NCBI GenBank assembly: GCA_965204405.1
Contig: CBDBEN010000004.1
Location: forward strand, 930,001 to 994,000
Reading direction: 5' to 3'
From: JANQPX01 sp965204405
Lineage (GTDB): Bacteria > Pseudomonadota > Alphaproteobacteria > Geminicoccales > Geminicoccaceae
Length of the DNA: 64,000 nt
Shown here: positions 52,171-62,433 of the stretch, in pieces
Numbering within the stretch: position 1 is the first letter of the stretch
How the letters are laid out: every line of letters begins with the position of its first letter
Notes under the pieces: generated by a model
Told to the model about the DNA's origin: nothing
The model's database searches: none
Seen by the model: only the letters and a program-made list of their open reading frames with translations
Position numbers and translations under genes: made by a program

Positions 52171-54207
52171 ATGAGCGGAAGGCCAAGCTGGGCCAGGATG
52201 CGCGATCGGCTGAGACGGAAGCCGGCGGAAGCGGAGGATTCAGACGGTGATCGGCATGCCGAAGCCCCTTCGGCCTTTGGCCGGCGGAGGGCAAGCTTAA
52301 AAGCTGAAGGTCAAATCAAGCCCGCACCGAGCGATCCGCAGCAACCTTCCGAAGCGGTCGGTGGCGAGCCCCCTGCTCCCCCGCCGGACACGCCTGAGCC
52401 TTCGGCAATGCCTCCTTCTCCCCCGGCCGATCCTGCCCCAGCAGCCATCGATTGTGGGGATCGCCCGGAGCAAGGCGAGCCGGCAGATGGGGCATCGCAT
52501 CATCCGGCCCGTAAAGCTGCATCGATGACAGCAATCGAGGATAGGGGCAGCCGGCCATCGAGTTCTTCGATTGGCGACAAGGACCATGACCGGCCCGAGC
52601 TCTCGACGATGACGTCAACGCCGACACGCGCGCCCAACGGTCAGGCCCCGCTGGGCCATGTGATTTCCGTAGCCGGCTCGGTGGTTTGGGGCCTGTTTGA
52701 CAGTGACTCTCATCATCCGGTGGAGATTGGCAATATCGTCCGTCTGCACGGAGGCGGCGGGCGAAGCTTCGGGATCGTGACCACGCTTCGGCGCGACGGA
52801 CGGCGTGATGAAGATGATCGGCGTCTGGTCGAGATCAAGCTGCTCGGTGAAGTGCTCGAAGGTGCCCAAAGCTTCCAATGCGGCGTTTCCAAACATCCGG
52901 CCCTCGATAGTCCCATCCATATGGCCGAGCATGACGAGCTTTTGTTGATCTATCGTCAGCCTGACGTTGCGACGGTGCGCCTCGGAACCCTCCGCCAGGC
53001 CGATGGCCTGCCCGCGTATGCGGTCACCGATCAGCTTCTGGGCAAGCATTTCGCCATTCTTGGAACGACGGGTGCCGGGAAGTCCTGTGCCGTGACCGTC
53101 CTTCTAAGGGCCATTCTCGACTCGAATCCCTTCGGTCATATTCTGATGCTGGACCCTCACAACGAGTATGGGCACGCTTTCGGCGACCGGGCTGAATTGC
53201 TGAATCCCAGCACCTTGAAGCTTCCCTATTGGCTCCTGAATTTCGAGGAGATCTCCGAGGTTCTGGTCAACAAGGAATCGGCGGAAAACGCCTATGCGGA
53301 AAACGCTATCCTGCGCGATGCCATCTTGCGGGCTCGCAAGGCGGCTTTCGCCGAGGAGAGTGACAGCAGGCACATCACCGTCGACACGCCGACGCCCTAT
53401 CGCCTCTCCGAACTGATCAAGATCATCAAAGAAGACATGGGCGCGTTCAACCGCGCTGAAAGCACGGCTCCTTTTCAGCATCTCATTTCCAGAATCGAGC
53501 GGGTCGCGTCGGACAGGCGCTTTTCGTTCATGTTCTCCAGCTTCATGGTGCAGGACAATATGGGCCAGGTCCTGGCATCGATCCTGCGCCTGCCGGTGGG
53601 CGACAAGCCTATCACCATCATCGATTTGTCGGGCATGCCGTCCGAGATCGTCGATGTCGTGGTTTCGGTCCTGTTCCGTCTGGTGTTCGAGTTTGCCCTT
53701 TGGACGGACCGGACCAAGGCACCACCCATTCTTCTGGTCTGCGAAGAAGCTCATCGCTATGTGCCAAGGGACGACGACGATGCCTTTGCGCCAACCAAGC
53801 GGTCCATTTCACGCATCGCGAAGGAAGGCCGGAAATACGGTCTCAGCCTGGGCCTGGTTACCCAGCGACCGGCCGAGCTTTCGGTGAGCAGCCTCTCGCA
53901 ATGCAATACGATCGTCGCTCTTAGGATGAGCAACGAGCACGATTTGAATTTCGTTCAGCACGCCATCCCCGAGAGTTCACGCTGGCTCACCGAAACCATG
54001 CCCTCCCTGAACACCGGCGAAGCCGTGGTGATCGGGGCGGGTGTCGCCGTTCCCATGCATATCCGCTTCGACGAACTCGCCCTCGAAAACCGCCCGGCAA
54101 GCACAACCCCGCCCTTTTCGAAAGCCTGGCAAGAAGATCTGGTCGAACCGGATCTTGTCGAGCGCACGATCATACGCTGGCGTTATCAATTGCGGGAGGA
54201 CACCTAG
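52171..54207 (+). CDS. HerA-type hexameric ATPase (DUF87) with long disordered N-terminus
   Basis: This protein has 678 residues from ATG 52171. Residues about 1-155 are low-complexity, rich in Pro, Glu, Asp and Ser. A HAS-barrel-like segment follows (GHVISVAGSVVWGLFDSDSH and IGNIVRLHGGGG, about 165-200). The ATPase has Walker A GTTGAGKS at 298-305, LMLDPHNEYGHAF, Walker B LLVCEEAHRYVP (about 521-532) and LGLVTQRPAELSVSSLSQCN. HerA proteins are DNA translocases working with NurA nucleases, or act in other ATP-driven complexes. No NurA-like gene is adjacent. Its TAG stop lies in the CTAG of a family-3 element. Confidence 0.87.
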   Translation: MSGRPSWARMRDRLRRKPAEAEDSDGDRHAEAPSAFGRRRASLKAEGQIKPAPSDPQQPSEAVGGEPPAPPPDTPEPSAMPPSPPADPAPAAIDCGDRPEQGEPADGASHHPARKAASMTAIEDRGSRPSSSSIGDKDHDRPELSTMTSTPTRAPNGQAPLGHVISVAGSVVWGLFDSDSHHPVEIGNIVRLHGGGGRSFGIVTTLRRDGRRDEDDRRLVEIKLLGEVLEGAQSFQCGVSKHPALDSPIHMAEHDELLLIYRQPDVATVRLGTLRQADGLPAYAVTDQLLGKHFAILGTTGAGKSCAVTVLLRAILDSNPFGHILMLDPHNEYGHAFGDRAELLNPSTLKLPYWLLNFEEISEVLVNKESAENAYAENAILRDAILRARKAAFAEESDSRHITVDTPTPYRLSELIKIIKEDMGAFNRAESTAPFQHLISRIERVASDRRFSFMFSSFMVQDNMGQVLASILRLPVGDKPITIIDLSGMPSEIVDVVVSVLFRLVFEFALWTDRTKAPPILLVCEEAHRYVPRDDDDAFAPTKRSISRIAKEGRKYGLSLGLVTQRPAELSVSSLSQCNTIVALRMSNEHDLNFVQHAIPESSRWLTETMPSLNTGEAVVIGAGVAVPMHIRFDELALENRPASTTPPFSKAWQEDLVEPDLVERTIIRWRYQLREDT

Positions 54208-54325
54208 TGGTCTGTCCACTTCATTTGATTCCCACCGCCTTCGAAGAATGTGCCAAGAAATCTTAGGGTATTCAGGCCTTTCTTGGAAAGGCTTAGGGGA
54301 TCATTCGTACCGAACATACCACTAG
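54204..54325 (+). repeat. Family-3 palindromic MITE-like element, copy A
   Basis: A 122-bp element from CTAGTGGTCTGTCCACTTCA to GAACATACCACTAG, with inverted ends CTAGTGGT/ACCACTAG. An inner palindrome AAGCCTTTCC/GGAAAGGC-like region lies around 54265-54295. It is nearly colinear with the copy at 62183-62304. Its first CTAG forms the stop codon of the HerA gene. Confidence 0.85.
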
Positions 54326-54610
54326 CACCAAGCCTCCCGGTGTTTGACCCAAATCAGCCCCTTTGCCAACCATCCGATATTGTCCTGAAAAGCAGTCGGT
54401 GGGCTGGAAGCGAATCCCCGATCCAACACCGCTAGCGGCCCCTCCATAGGCGCCGCATCGCATCACGCGGTTTAATGGAACAGCTTCTGCTGCCTGGATC
54501 GCTAAAGTCTTTGACAAATCATCCATGGTCGCTATAACAAAGCTCGTTTCGGGCGGCCTGCCGAGCAGGTCGTTGCCGTTTGTCGTCGTTTCAAAGCCGA
54601 TTAGGTCAGC
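54326..54610. other. Upstream region of rpsD with degenerate family-1 core
   Basis: AATCAGCCCCTTTGCCAACC and GGTGGGCTGG at about 54350-54400 around GATATTGTCC resemble a worn family-1 core. The rest should include the rpsD promoter. No gene is seen on the plus strand. Confidence 0.45.
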
Positions 54611-55225
54611 ATGTCCAAACGCATAGAAGCCAAGAACAAGATTTGCCGCCGCCTCGGGGTCAACCTTTGGGGGCGTGCCAAGAACCCGGTGATCAAGAAG
54701 GATTACCCTCCCGGCGAGCATGGCTCGAAGCGGCGCAAGATCTCCGATTATGGAGCGCAGCTGGCTGCAAAGCAGAAGTTGAAGGGCTATTACGGCAACA
54801 TCACCGAAAAACAGTTTCGGCGCGTCTATAAGGAAGCGTCCAGACGTCGGGGTGATACGGCCGAGAACATGATCGGCGCGCTTGAGCAGCGTCTCGACAT
54901 GGTGATCTTTCGGCTGAACTTCGTGCCGACGATCTTTGCGGCCCGCCAGTTTGTCAATCACGGTCATATCCTGGTCAACGGCAGGCGTGTGACGATCCCG
55001 AGCTATGTCGTTCGCGAGGGTGACGTCATCGAGGTTCGTGAGAAATCCAGGAATATGGAGCTCGTGCTCGGCACAATTCAGCAGCCGGAGCGTGATGTCC
55101 CGGATTATATGACCGTTGACCCCAAGGCGCTGAAGGGAACGTTCGTTCGTGTTCCCAAGCTCGCCGATGTGCCCTATCCGGTTCAGATGGAGCCAAATCT
55201 GGTCATCGAGTATTACTCACGCTGA
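54611..55225 (+). CDS. rpsD: 30S ribosomal protein S4
   Basis: This 204-residue primary 16S rRNA-binding protein begins MSKRIEAKNKICRRLGVNLW. The S4 RNA-binding domain (about 95-155) reads EQRLDMVIFRLNFVPTIFAA and then QFVNHGHILVNGRRV. It lacks the zinc-finger cysteines of some S4 proteins, and length and order are typical. Encoded alone rather than in the alpha operon, as in many alphaproteobacteria. Terminator at 55261. Confidence 0.97.
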   Translation: MSKRIEAKNKICRRLGVNLWGRAKNPVIKKDYPPGEHGSKRRKISDYGAQLAAKQKLKGYYGNITEKQFRRVYKEASRRRGDTAENMIGALEQRLDMVIFRLNFVPTIFAARQFVNHGHILVNGRRVTIPSYVVREGDVIEVREKSRNMELVLGTIQQPERDVPDYMTVDPKALKGTFVRVPKLADVPYPVQMEPNLVIEYYSR

Positions 55226-55260
55226 CCTGCTTCCAACAGAGCTGATCTACGGTTAATAAA

Positions 55261-55293
55261 AGAAGTACGCATTTGCGTGCTTCTTTGCTTTTG
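55261..55293 (+). terminator. Rho-independent terminator of rpsD
   Basis: AGAAGTACGC pairs with GCGTGCTTCT (10 bp, one G-T) around ATTT, followed by TTGCTTTT. Confidence 0.88.
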
Positions 55294-55304
55294 GACCAGC
55301 CGAT

Positions 55305-55748
55305 ATGATCCGGCGAGCTGCTCCGGACGACGTTCAGGCCATCGAGAGAATTGCGGCGAACGCGTACCGACCCTATATCGCAATGCTCGGCAAAAAGCCG
55401 GCGCCGATGGTCGCGGACTTTTCCGTCCATATCCGCAGGGACTGGGTTATCGTCTTTGAGCGGCAGGCCGTCATAGGCTATGCGATTCTACTTACCAGCG
55501 GAGCATCGGCTCTGCTCGACAATATCGCGGTAGACAGCGCCGCCCAGCGCCAAGGCGTCGGCAGAGCCCTGATCGATCACACCGAGCAAAAACTCATCGA
55601 GGAAGGCTACCCGTTTTACGACCTCTACACCAATGTCGTGATGACGGAGAATATTCGCTGGTATCGGCATCTCGGCTTCGCCGAGTTGAAGAGGATCGAG
55701 GAGAAGGGTTTCAAGCGTGTCTACATGAGAAAGCAGCTACGGCCCTGA
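55305..55748 (+). CDS. GNAT-family N-acetyltransferase
   Basis: This 147-residue protein begins MIRRAAPDDVQAIERIAANA. The acetyl-CoA loop is NIAVDSAAQRQGVGRALIDH, with the QxxGxG/A motif, and the C-terminal MTENIRWYRHLGFAELKRIEEKGF. The substrate is not predictable. The start lies only 12 bp after the rpsD terminator. The TGA stop at 55746-55748 coincides with the first bases of a family-2 element. Confidence 0.88.
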   Translation: MIRRAAPDDVQAIERIAANAYRPYIAMLGKKPAPMVADFSVHIRRDWVIVFERQAVIGYAILLTSGASALLDNIAVDSAAQRQGVGRALIDHTEQKLIEEGYPFYDLYTNVVMTENIRWYRHLGFAELKRIEEKGFKRVYMRKQLRP

Positions 55749-55990
55749 TCGCGACATTGGTTCGATGATCGCCCCCCGGCTCCGCCGTCGGACCAATCAT
55801 TCCTCATCTTATCTTCATGAGTGAACGTCAGGATGGCTTTCCTGGTCCATGAGATCTTGGGAATCCGCCCGCCCGTCGGGAAGAGGGGGCGAGGCTCGGA
55901 GTCCCAGGATCTCATGGACCAAAGTGAGTCCTACCTCGGTTGTGTTAACGAGATGTTAAGCTGATAAGATCGAACGAACGTCGAATTCAG
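55747..55990 (+). repeat. Family-2 palindromic MITE-like element, copy C (full length)
   Basis: It begins GATCGCGACATTGGTTCGAT just at the GNAT stop and ends AAGATCGAACGAACGTCGAATTCAGGAG. The central hairpin is CCTGGTCCATGAGATC (55841) and GATCTCATGGACC (ending 55920). The flank CTTCATGAGTGAACGTCAGG is shared with the copy at 62434. Confidence 0.82.
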
Positions 55991-55997
55991 GAGAATG

Positions 55998-56126
55998 GCG
56001 CCTTTCCGGGACAGGTCGATCCAGTCCTCTCCCCCGCCCAACCACCCGATAAGGTCGTTACGTTGGTGTGCGGTTCGGCGGGGGAGAGGACTGGCACCGC
56101 GTAAACCTCAACCGGAAACGCGCTAG
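55998..56126 (+). repeat. Family-1 palindromic MITE-like element, copy G (beta subtype)
   Basis: The left arm GGGACAGGTCGATCCAG, core CCTCTCCCCCGCCCAACCAC and complementary arm, and the right end CAACCGGAAACGCGCTAG match the copies at 24006 and 62301. The loop differs (GATAAGGTCGTTACGTTGG). The left CTAG end is degraded. Confidence 0.8.
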
Positions 56127-56212
56127 CTGCTCAGACACGACCGTACCGCAACAGCCTATCCAACGATGCTGCTGTCTTCGCCAACTGGCATGCACAAGAA
56201 ACTTGGTAGAAC

Positions 56213-56557
56213 CTAGGCTGCAGCCTGGGTTTCGATGCCCTTGTCCTTCAGGAGCTGCGCCAGCTCACCAGCCTGATACATCTCGCGAATGATGTCGCAG
56301 CCGCCGATGAACTCACCCTTGACGTAGAGTTGGGGGATGGTCGGCCACTGGCTGTATTCCTTGATGCCCTGGCGAAGCTCGTCATCACTGAGGATGTCGA
56401 AGGCCTTGAATTTGACGCCGAGCAGGGACAGCACTTGAACGACTTGAGCGGAGAACCCGCATTGGGGAAAGACCGGCGTGCCCTTCATGTAGAGCACCAC
56501 GGGATGTGCGTTGACGTCTTCTTCGATGCGCGCAAAAACAGGGCTAGCGTCGTTCAT
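56213..56557 (-). CDS. grxD: Monothiol glutaredoxin, Grx4 family
   Basis: This 114-residue protein from ATG 56557 has the monothiol CGFS active site (C33 in PQCGFSAQVV), WPTIPQLYVKGEFIGGCDII for glutathione binding and a C-terminal helix. Grx4 proteins bind a [2Fe-2S] cluster with BolA and pass it to other proteins or to iron regulators. bolA is directly upstream, 61 bp away. The neighbourhood purL-bolA-grxD is a conserved alphaproteobacterial arrangement. Confidence 0.94.
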   Translation of the reverse strand: MNDASPVFARIEEDVNAHPVVLYMKGTPVFPQCGFSAQVVQVLSLLGVKFKAFDILSDDELRQGIKEYSQWPTIPQLYVKGEFIGGCDIIREMYQAGELAQLLKDKGIETQAAA

Positions 56558-56618
56558 GACAGGCTGTCTCCCTACTGAATTCCGGACTTTCGGTCGAGCA
56601 TGATCGGTTCCCCGCTCA

Positions 56619-56852
56619 TTATTTGGGCGCTTGCGTCGTAAGTGCAAGGGCATGGAGTTCGCCACCCATACGTTCACCGAGCGCTCGATAGACCAATTGG
56701 TGCTGCTGCACCCTGGACTTACCGGTGAATTCCGGCGCCGTTACCGTCGCGTGGTAATGGTTGCCGTCGCCGGCAAGGTCCTGGATATCGATTTCGGCGG
56801 CTGGAAGCGCTTCCAAAATCAATGACTTGATGTCGTCGGCCGTCATCGCCAT
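56619..56852 (-). CDS. BolA-family protein
   Basis: This 77-residue protein begins MAMTADDIKSLILEALPAAE. The class II KH-like fold reads IDIQDLAGDGNHYHATVTAP, EFTGKSRVQQHQLVYRALGE, with the conserved histidines used in cluster binding. It partners with the Grx4 protein next door. It lies 28 bp after purL. Confidence 0.93.
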   Translation of the reverse strand: MAMTADDIKSLILEALPAAEIDIQDLAGDGNHYHATVTAPEFTGKSRVQQHQLVYRALGERMGGELHALALTTQAPK

Positions 56853-56880
56853 CGGGGAAATACCATTCTTCGGCCGCCCA

Positions 56881-59082
<2,202 letters not shown>

Positions 59083-59092
59083 GGCTGTCTCT

Positions 59093-59752
59093 CTACCCCA
59101 AAGCTTGCATCAGCGAACTGAACAACGACGTGCCGTCCGTACCCCCGGTCAGCGGATCCACCGCCCGCTCCGGATGCGGCATCATGCCAAGCACCTTTCG
59201 GCCGGAGCCGAGAACCCCTGCTATATCCGCCGTCGACCCGTTGGGATTGTCCCGGTAGCGAAAAGCGATGCAATCCTGGTCCTGCAATTTTTTCAGCTCG
59301 TCCTCGTCGCAGACATAATTGCCGTCATGATGGGCAATCGGGATATGGATCGGCCGATCGGCCTCGTAGCCTGCAGCGAAAATCGAGTCGGTGCTGACCA
59401 CATCCAGAGCGACCTCGCGGCAAAGATATTTCAAGCCGGTGTTGGCGATCAGGGCACCAGGCACGAGGCCCGCCTCCGCTAGAAGCTGGAAGCCGTTGCA
59501 GATCCCGAGAACCGCCACGCCTGCCTCGGCCGCGCGGACCACCTCGGTCATGATCGGCGCCTTGGCCGCGATCGAGCCGCAGCGAAGATAGTCGCCGTAG
59601 GAAAATCCGCCCGGCAGGACGATGAGATCGAGCCTTGGAAGCTCCGGATCGGCATGCCAGAGCCGCTTCACCGAGGCACCGGCCTGCTCCAAAGCGACGG
59701 CGACGTCGCGATCGCAATTGGAGCCGGGAAAAGTAATCACCCCTGCTTGCAC
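59093..59752 (-). CDS. purQ: Phosphoribosylformylglycinamidine synthase subunit PurQ
   Basis: This 219-residue class I glutamine amidotransferase begins MQAGVITFPGSNCDRDVAVA. The nucleophile is C85 in VLGICNGFQLL, and the catalytic His-Glu lie in MMPHPERAVD. It provides ammonia to PurL in complex with PurS. The 148-bp gap to purS contains a family-3-like element, which is unusual within this otherwise tight operon. Confidence 0.96.
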   Translation of the reverse strand: MQAGVITFPGSNCDRDVAVALEQAGASVKRLWHADPELPRLDLIVLPGGFSYGDYLRCGSIAAKAPIMTEVVRAAEAGVAVLGICNGFQLLAEAGLVPGALIANTGLKYLCREVALDVVSTDSIFAAGYEADRPIHIPIAHHDGNYVCDEDELKKLQDQDCIAFRYRDNPNGSTADIAGVLGSGRKVLGMMPHPERAVDPLTGGTDGTSLFSSLMQALG

Positions 59753-59802
59753 GTTCAGTCCTCTAAGTTCGTCCAGTCGGGGATCGTGATTCGATCACAG
59801 CG

Positions 59803-59904
59803 AGTGGTACGACCACAGCGAATAGTTCCTCTGGAACACGTATGACATTGACGATCCGGTCACCCTGCTGACAGGGAAGCCTGATGCCGTGCTCATACCA
59901 CTAG
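59803..59904 (-). repeat. Family-3-like element between purS and purQ
   Basis: The right end GTGCTCATACCACTAG matches the family-3 terminus. The left end GAGTGGTACGACCAC is a degraded partner, and CGAATAG replaces the outer CTAG. The interior is diverged. On the minus strand the terminal CTAG (59901-59904) supplies the TAG stop of purS. Confidence 0.55.
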
Positions 59905-60143
59905 TCTTCGATGGTAACCGAGTAGGTTTCGATCACGGGGTTGGCCAGAAGCTGGGTGCACATGGCGTCGACCTCGGCCGCGGCGGCTTCAGGGTCGCCC
60001 GCCGCGAGCTCAAGCTCGATCAGCTTGCCCTGGCGCACCTCGCCGACACCGTCGAACCCGAGCTGGCCGAGCGCCTGGCCAATGGCAGCCCCTTGAGGAT
60101 CGAGCACCCCCTCTTTCAGCCTTACATGAACCAATGCTTTCAT
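59901..60143 (-). CDS. purS: Phosphoribosylformylglycinamidine synthase subunit PurS
   Basis: This 80-residue protein begins MKALVHVRLKEGVLDPQGAA, the standard PurS start, with GQALGQLGFDGVGEVRQGKL and a C-terminal ANPVIETYSVTIED. It bridges PurL and PurQ. Its TAG stop sits inside the end of the family-3-like element. Confidence 0.95.
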   Translation of the reverse strand: MKALVHVRLKEGVLDPQGAAIGQALGQLGFDGVGEVRQGKLIELELAAGDPEAAAAEVDAMCTQLLANPVIETYSVTIED

Positions 60144-60204
60144 CGTTCCTCAATGCCTCTTGGTCTGACGAGGTCCAAGTTTTCCAAGCCGCGGTGCGAC
60201 CGAG

Positions 60205-60981
60205 TTATTGGACGGTGTCCGGTCCCTTCAGATCGCGCGGGCCGGCTTCGGGCAGGATGCCGAGACGCCTTGCGATCTCCTGATAGCCTTCTTCAACCTG
60301 ACCGAGGTCGCGCCTGAAGCGATCCTTGTCCAGCTTCTCGTTGGTCTCCATATCCCAAAGCCTGCAGCTATCCGGGCTGATCTCGTCGGCGAGGATCACG
60401 CTCATCTCCTCATTCTCCCAATAGCGTCCGAACTCGATCTTGAAGTCCACCAGCCGCAGGCCGGCGCCGGTGAACAGGCCCGAAAGATAGTCATTGATCC
60501 GCAGGCTGAGGCTGACCATCTCGTCGATCTCCTGATACGCGGCCCAGCCGAAGGCCGAGATATGCTCTTCGGTGATCATCGGATCATCCAGCTCGTCGGA
60601 CTTGTAGTAATATTCGACGATCGAGCGCGGCAGCTTGGTCCCCTCCTCCATGCCGAAACGCTTGGCGAGCGAGCCTGCAACCACATTGCGGACCACCACC
60701 TCGATCGGGATGATTTCCACTTCCTTGACCAGCTGCTCCCGCATATTGAGCCGGCGGACGAAATGCGTCGGGATGCCGATGGAGGTGAGCTTCTCCATCA
60801 GATATTCGGAAATGCGGTTGTTCAGAACCCCTTTGCCGGTGATGACGCCTTGCTTCTTGTTGTTGAACGCGGTGGCGTCATCCTTGAAATATTGAATGAG
60901 CGTGCCGGGCTCCGGGCCTTCGAACAGCACCTTGGCCTTGCCTTCGTAAAGCTTGCGGCGGCGGCTCGCATCACGTGTCAT
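60205..60981 (-). CDS. purC: SAICAR synthase
   Basis: This protein has 258 residues from ATG 60981 (MTRDASRRRKLYEGKAKVLF). A longer upstream frame to 61071 is unlikely. It makes SAICAR from CAIR and aspartate. Motifs: KLYEGKAKVLFEG, the ATP loop DDATAFNNKKQGVITGKGVL, VVRNVVAGSLAKRFG, LVDFKIEFGR and LADEISPDSCRLWD. First gene of the purine run; the promoter is in the 220 bp shared with the divergent DUF2161 gene. Confidence 0.96.
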   Translation of the reverse strand: MTRDASRRRKLYEGKAKVLFEGPEPGTLIQYFKDDATAFNNKKQGVITGKGVLNNRISEYLMEKLTSIGIPTHFVRRLNMREQLVKEVEIIPIEVVVRNVVAGSLAKRFGMEEGTKLPRSIVEYYYKSDELDDPMITEEHISAFGWAAYQEIDEMVSLSLRINDYLSGLFTGAGLRLVDFKIEFGRYWENEEMSVILADEISPDSCRLWDMETNEKLDKDRFRRDLGQVEEGYQEIARRLGILPEAGPRDLKGPDTVQ

Positions 60982-61200
60982 CGGATCGGAATCCCAAACG
61001 GGCAAAGAGAACGTTGAAACTGCGCGCCGTCTATAGCGCAGCCCGTGCGGGAACACAACAAAACGTGACAAAATCGTCGGATTAGCAACCGATCGCGCTC
61101 AATGCCCTGGGACATCCGGATCAGGGAAAGGAACATGGGCCTCGATTTTTCCTGAACAATGATGTTTTGCAGGCAGCTCATTGTCATTAGTCTTTCGCCC

Positions 61201-61878
61201 ATGCCTCCCTCCGAAACCGACCTATACCCGCCCGTAAAAGCCTTCCTCGAAGGACAGGGCTATGCCGTCAAAGGCGAGATCGGCCGATGCGACGTCGTGG
61301 CCGTTCGGGGCGATGAAGACCCGGTCATCGTTGAAATGAAGGTTCGCTTTTCCCTGGAGCTGGTGTTTCAAGCAGTCGACCGGCTCTCGGTGACCGACAA
61401 GGTCTATGTGGCGATCGAACATGGGAAAAAGTCGCTCTGGACGCGACGGTCGAAGCATATCCTCCGCCTTTGCCGCTCGCTCGGCATCGGCCTGCTCACC
61501 GTCCATCTCGAGCGTGGCCTGGTGGAGCCCAGGCTCGATCCGGGCCCCTACAAGCGACGTCCCAGCAAGCAGCGGCGGGAACGGCTGCTGCGGGAATTTG
61601 CGCGGCGGGTCGGGGATCCCATGGCCGGCGGCAGCACCAAACAGCCTGTCATGACGGCCTATCGCCAGGATGCACTTCGCTGCGCCAAGATTCTCGGCCA
61701 GGACGGATCAGCGAAGCTTGGCGATCTGCGCGCGAATTCGGGCGTCGAGCGCGCGGCAGCAATCCTGCAGCGCGACGTCTATGGCTGGTTCGATCGGGTC
61801 GAGCGCGGGGTCTACGCCCTGACACCCGCAGGCAGGCAGGCACTCGAACAGTTTCGAGAGGCCGTCTGTGATTTATGA
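61201..61878 (+). CDS. DUF2161 PD-(D/E)XK-type nuclease-like protein
   Basis: This protein has 225 residues from ATG 61201. The N-terminal domain has GEIGRCDVVAVRGDEDPVIV and EMK: D31, E45 and K47 make a PD-(D/E)XK nuclease core. The C-terminal part (about 150-225) looks like a winged helix (LGDLRANSGVERAAAILQRD and VYALTPAGRQALEQF). A middle stretch is very basic (YKRRPSKQRRERLLREFARR). The family is common in alphaproteobacteria with unknown role. DNA binding and cleavage is plausible but not shown. Divergent from purC. Confidence 0.85.
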   Translation: MPPSETDLYPPVKAFLEGQGYAVKGEIGRCDVVAVRGDEDPVIVEMKVRFSLELVFQAVDRLSVTDKVYVAIEHGKKSLWTRRSKHILRLCRSLGIGLLTVHLERGLVEPRLDPGPYKRRPSKQRRERLLREFARRVGDPMAGGSTKQPVMTAYRQDALRCAKILGQDGSAKLGDLRANSGVERAAAILQRDVYGWFDRVERGVYALTPAGRQALEQFREAVCDL

Positions 61879-61946
61879 ACCGGCCATTCAGCGCGCGTTC
61901 ATCCTTCCGCGTTCAAGGTCCTTAATAGTACTATAAGGAGAGAAAT

Positions 61947-62186
61947 ATGAGGACTCCTTGGTATCAGAACGCTTTTCTACGTATGACGCTGCTGCTTGGC
62001 GGACTGCTTTTCGCTCTATCCGGCTGCCATTATCACCATATTGGCGGCCATGGTTACTATAATGGCGGCCACTACGGCGGCGGCTATTACCGCGGTGGAC
62101 ACCATCGCCATGGCTATCACCGAGGCGGGCATCGCCGTCATCATGGACGCGGTCACCGCCGCGGCGGATGGCACGGACGCTACTAG
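61947..62186 (+). CDS. Small His/Gly/Tyr/Arg-rich lipoprotein
   Basis: This 79-residue protein at ATG 61947 is preceded by AAGGAGAG. The signal peptide ends in lipobox ALSGC (C27). The mature part is almost only His, Gly, Tyr and Arg (YYNGGHYGGGYYRGGHHRHG and similar), a low-complexity, potentially metal-binding tail on a lipid-anchored protein. No family is recognised beyond similar Gly/His-rich lipoproteins. The TAG stop (62184-62186) is the CTAG start of a family-3 element. Confidence 0.75.
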   Translation: MRTPWYQNAFLRMTLLLGGLLFALSGCHYHHIGGHGYYNGGHYGGGYYRGGHHRHGYHRGGHRRHHGRGHRRGGWHGRY

Positions 62187-62304
62187 TGGTATGTCCACTT
62201 CACTTGATTTCCAATGCCATCGAAGAAGATGCCAAGAAATCCGAGGGCAGGCCGGCTTTTCTTGGAAAAGCTTCGGGAATCATTTGTACTCAACATACCG
62301 CTAG
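62183..62304 (+). repeat. Family-3 palindromic MITE-like element, copy B
   Basis: 122 bp from CTAGTGGTATGTCCACTTCA to CTCAACATACCGCTAG. It is closely similar along its length to the copy at 54204 (shared AATGCCATCGAAGAAGATGC-type interior and GCCAAGAAATC). Its last CTAG is shared with the next element. Its first CTAG gives the stop of the lipoprotein gene. Confidence 0.88.
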
Positions 62305-62431
62305 AGCGTTTCCCGTTGAGGTTTACGCGGAGCCAGCCCTCTCCCCCGCCCAACCACCCGCAGGATCCCGACCATATCGGGTGGTTGGGCGGGGGAGAGG
62401 GCTGGATCGACCTGTCCCGGAAATGCTCTAG
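62301..62431 (-). repeat. Family-1 palindromic MITE-like element, copy H (beta subtype)
   Basis: It begins CTAGAGCGTTTCCCGTTGAG and ends CCCGGAAATGCTCTAG, with the core CCAGCCCTCTCCCCCGCCCA and its complement. Nearly identical in arms to the copy at 24006. It directly abuts the family-3 copy, with which it shares CTAG 62301-62304. Confidence 0.9.
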
Positions 62432-62433
62432 TA

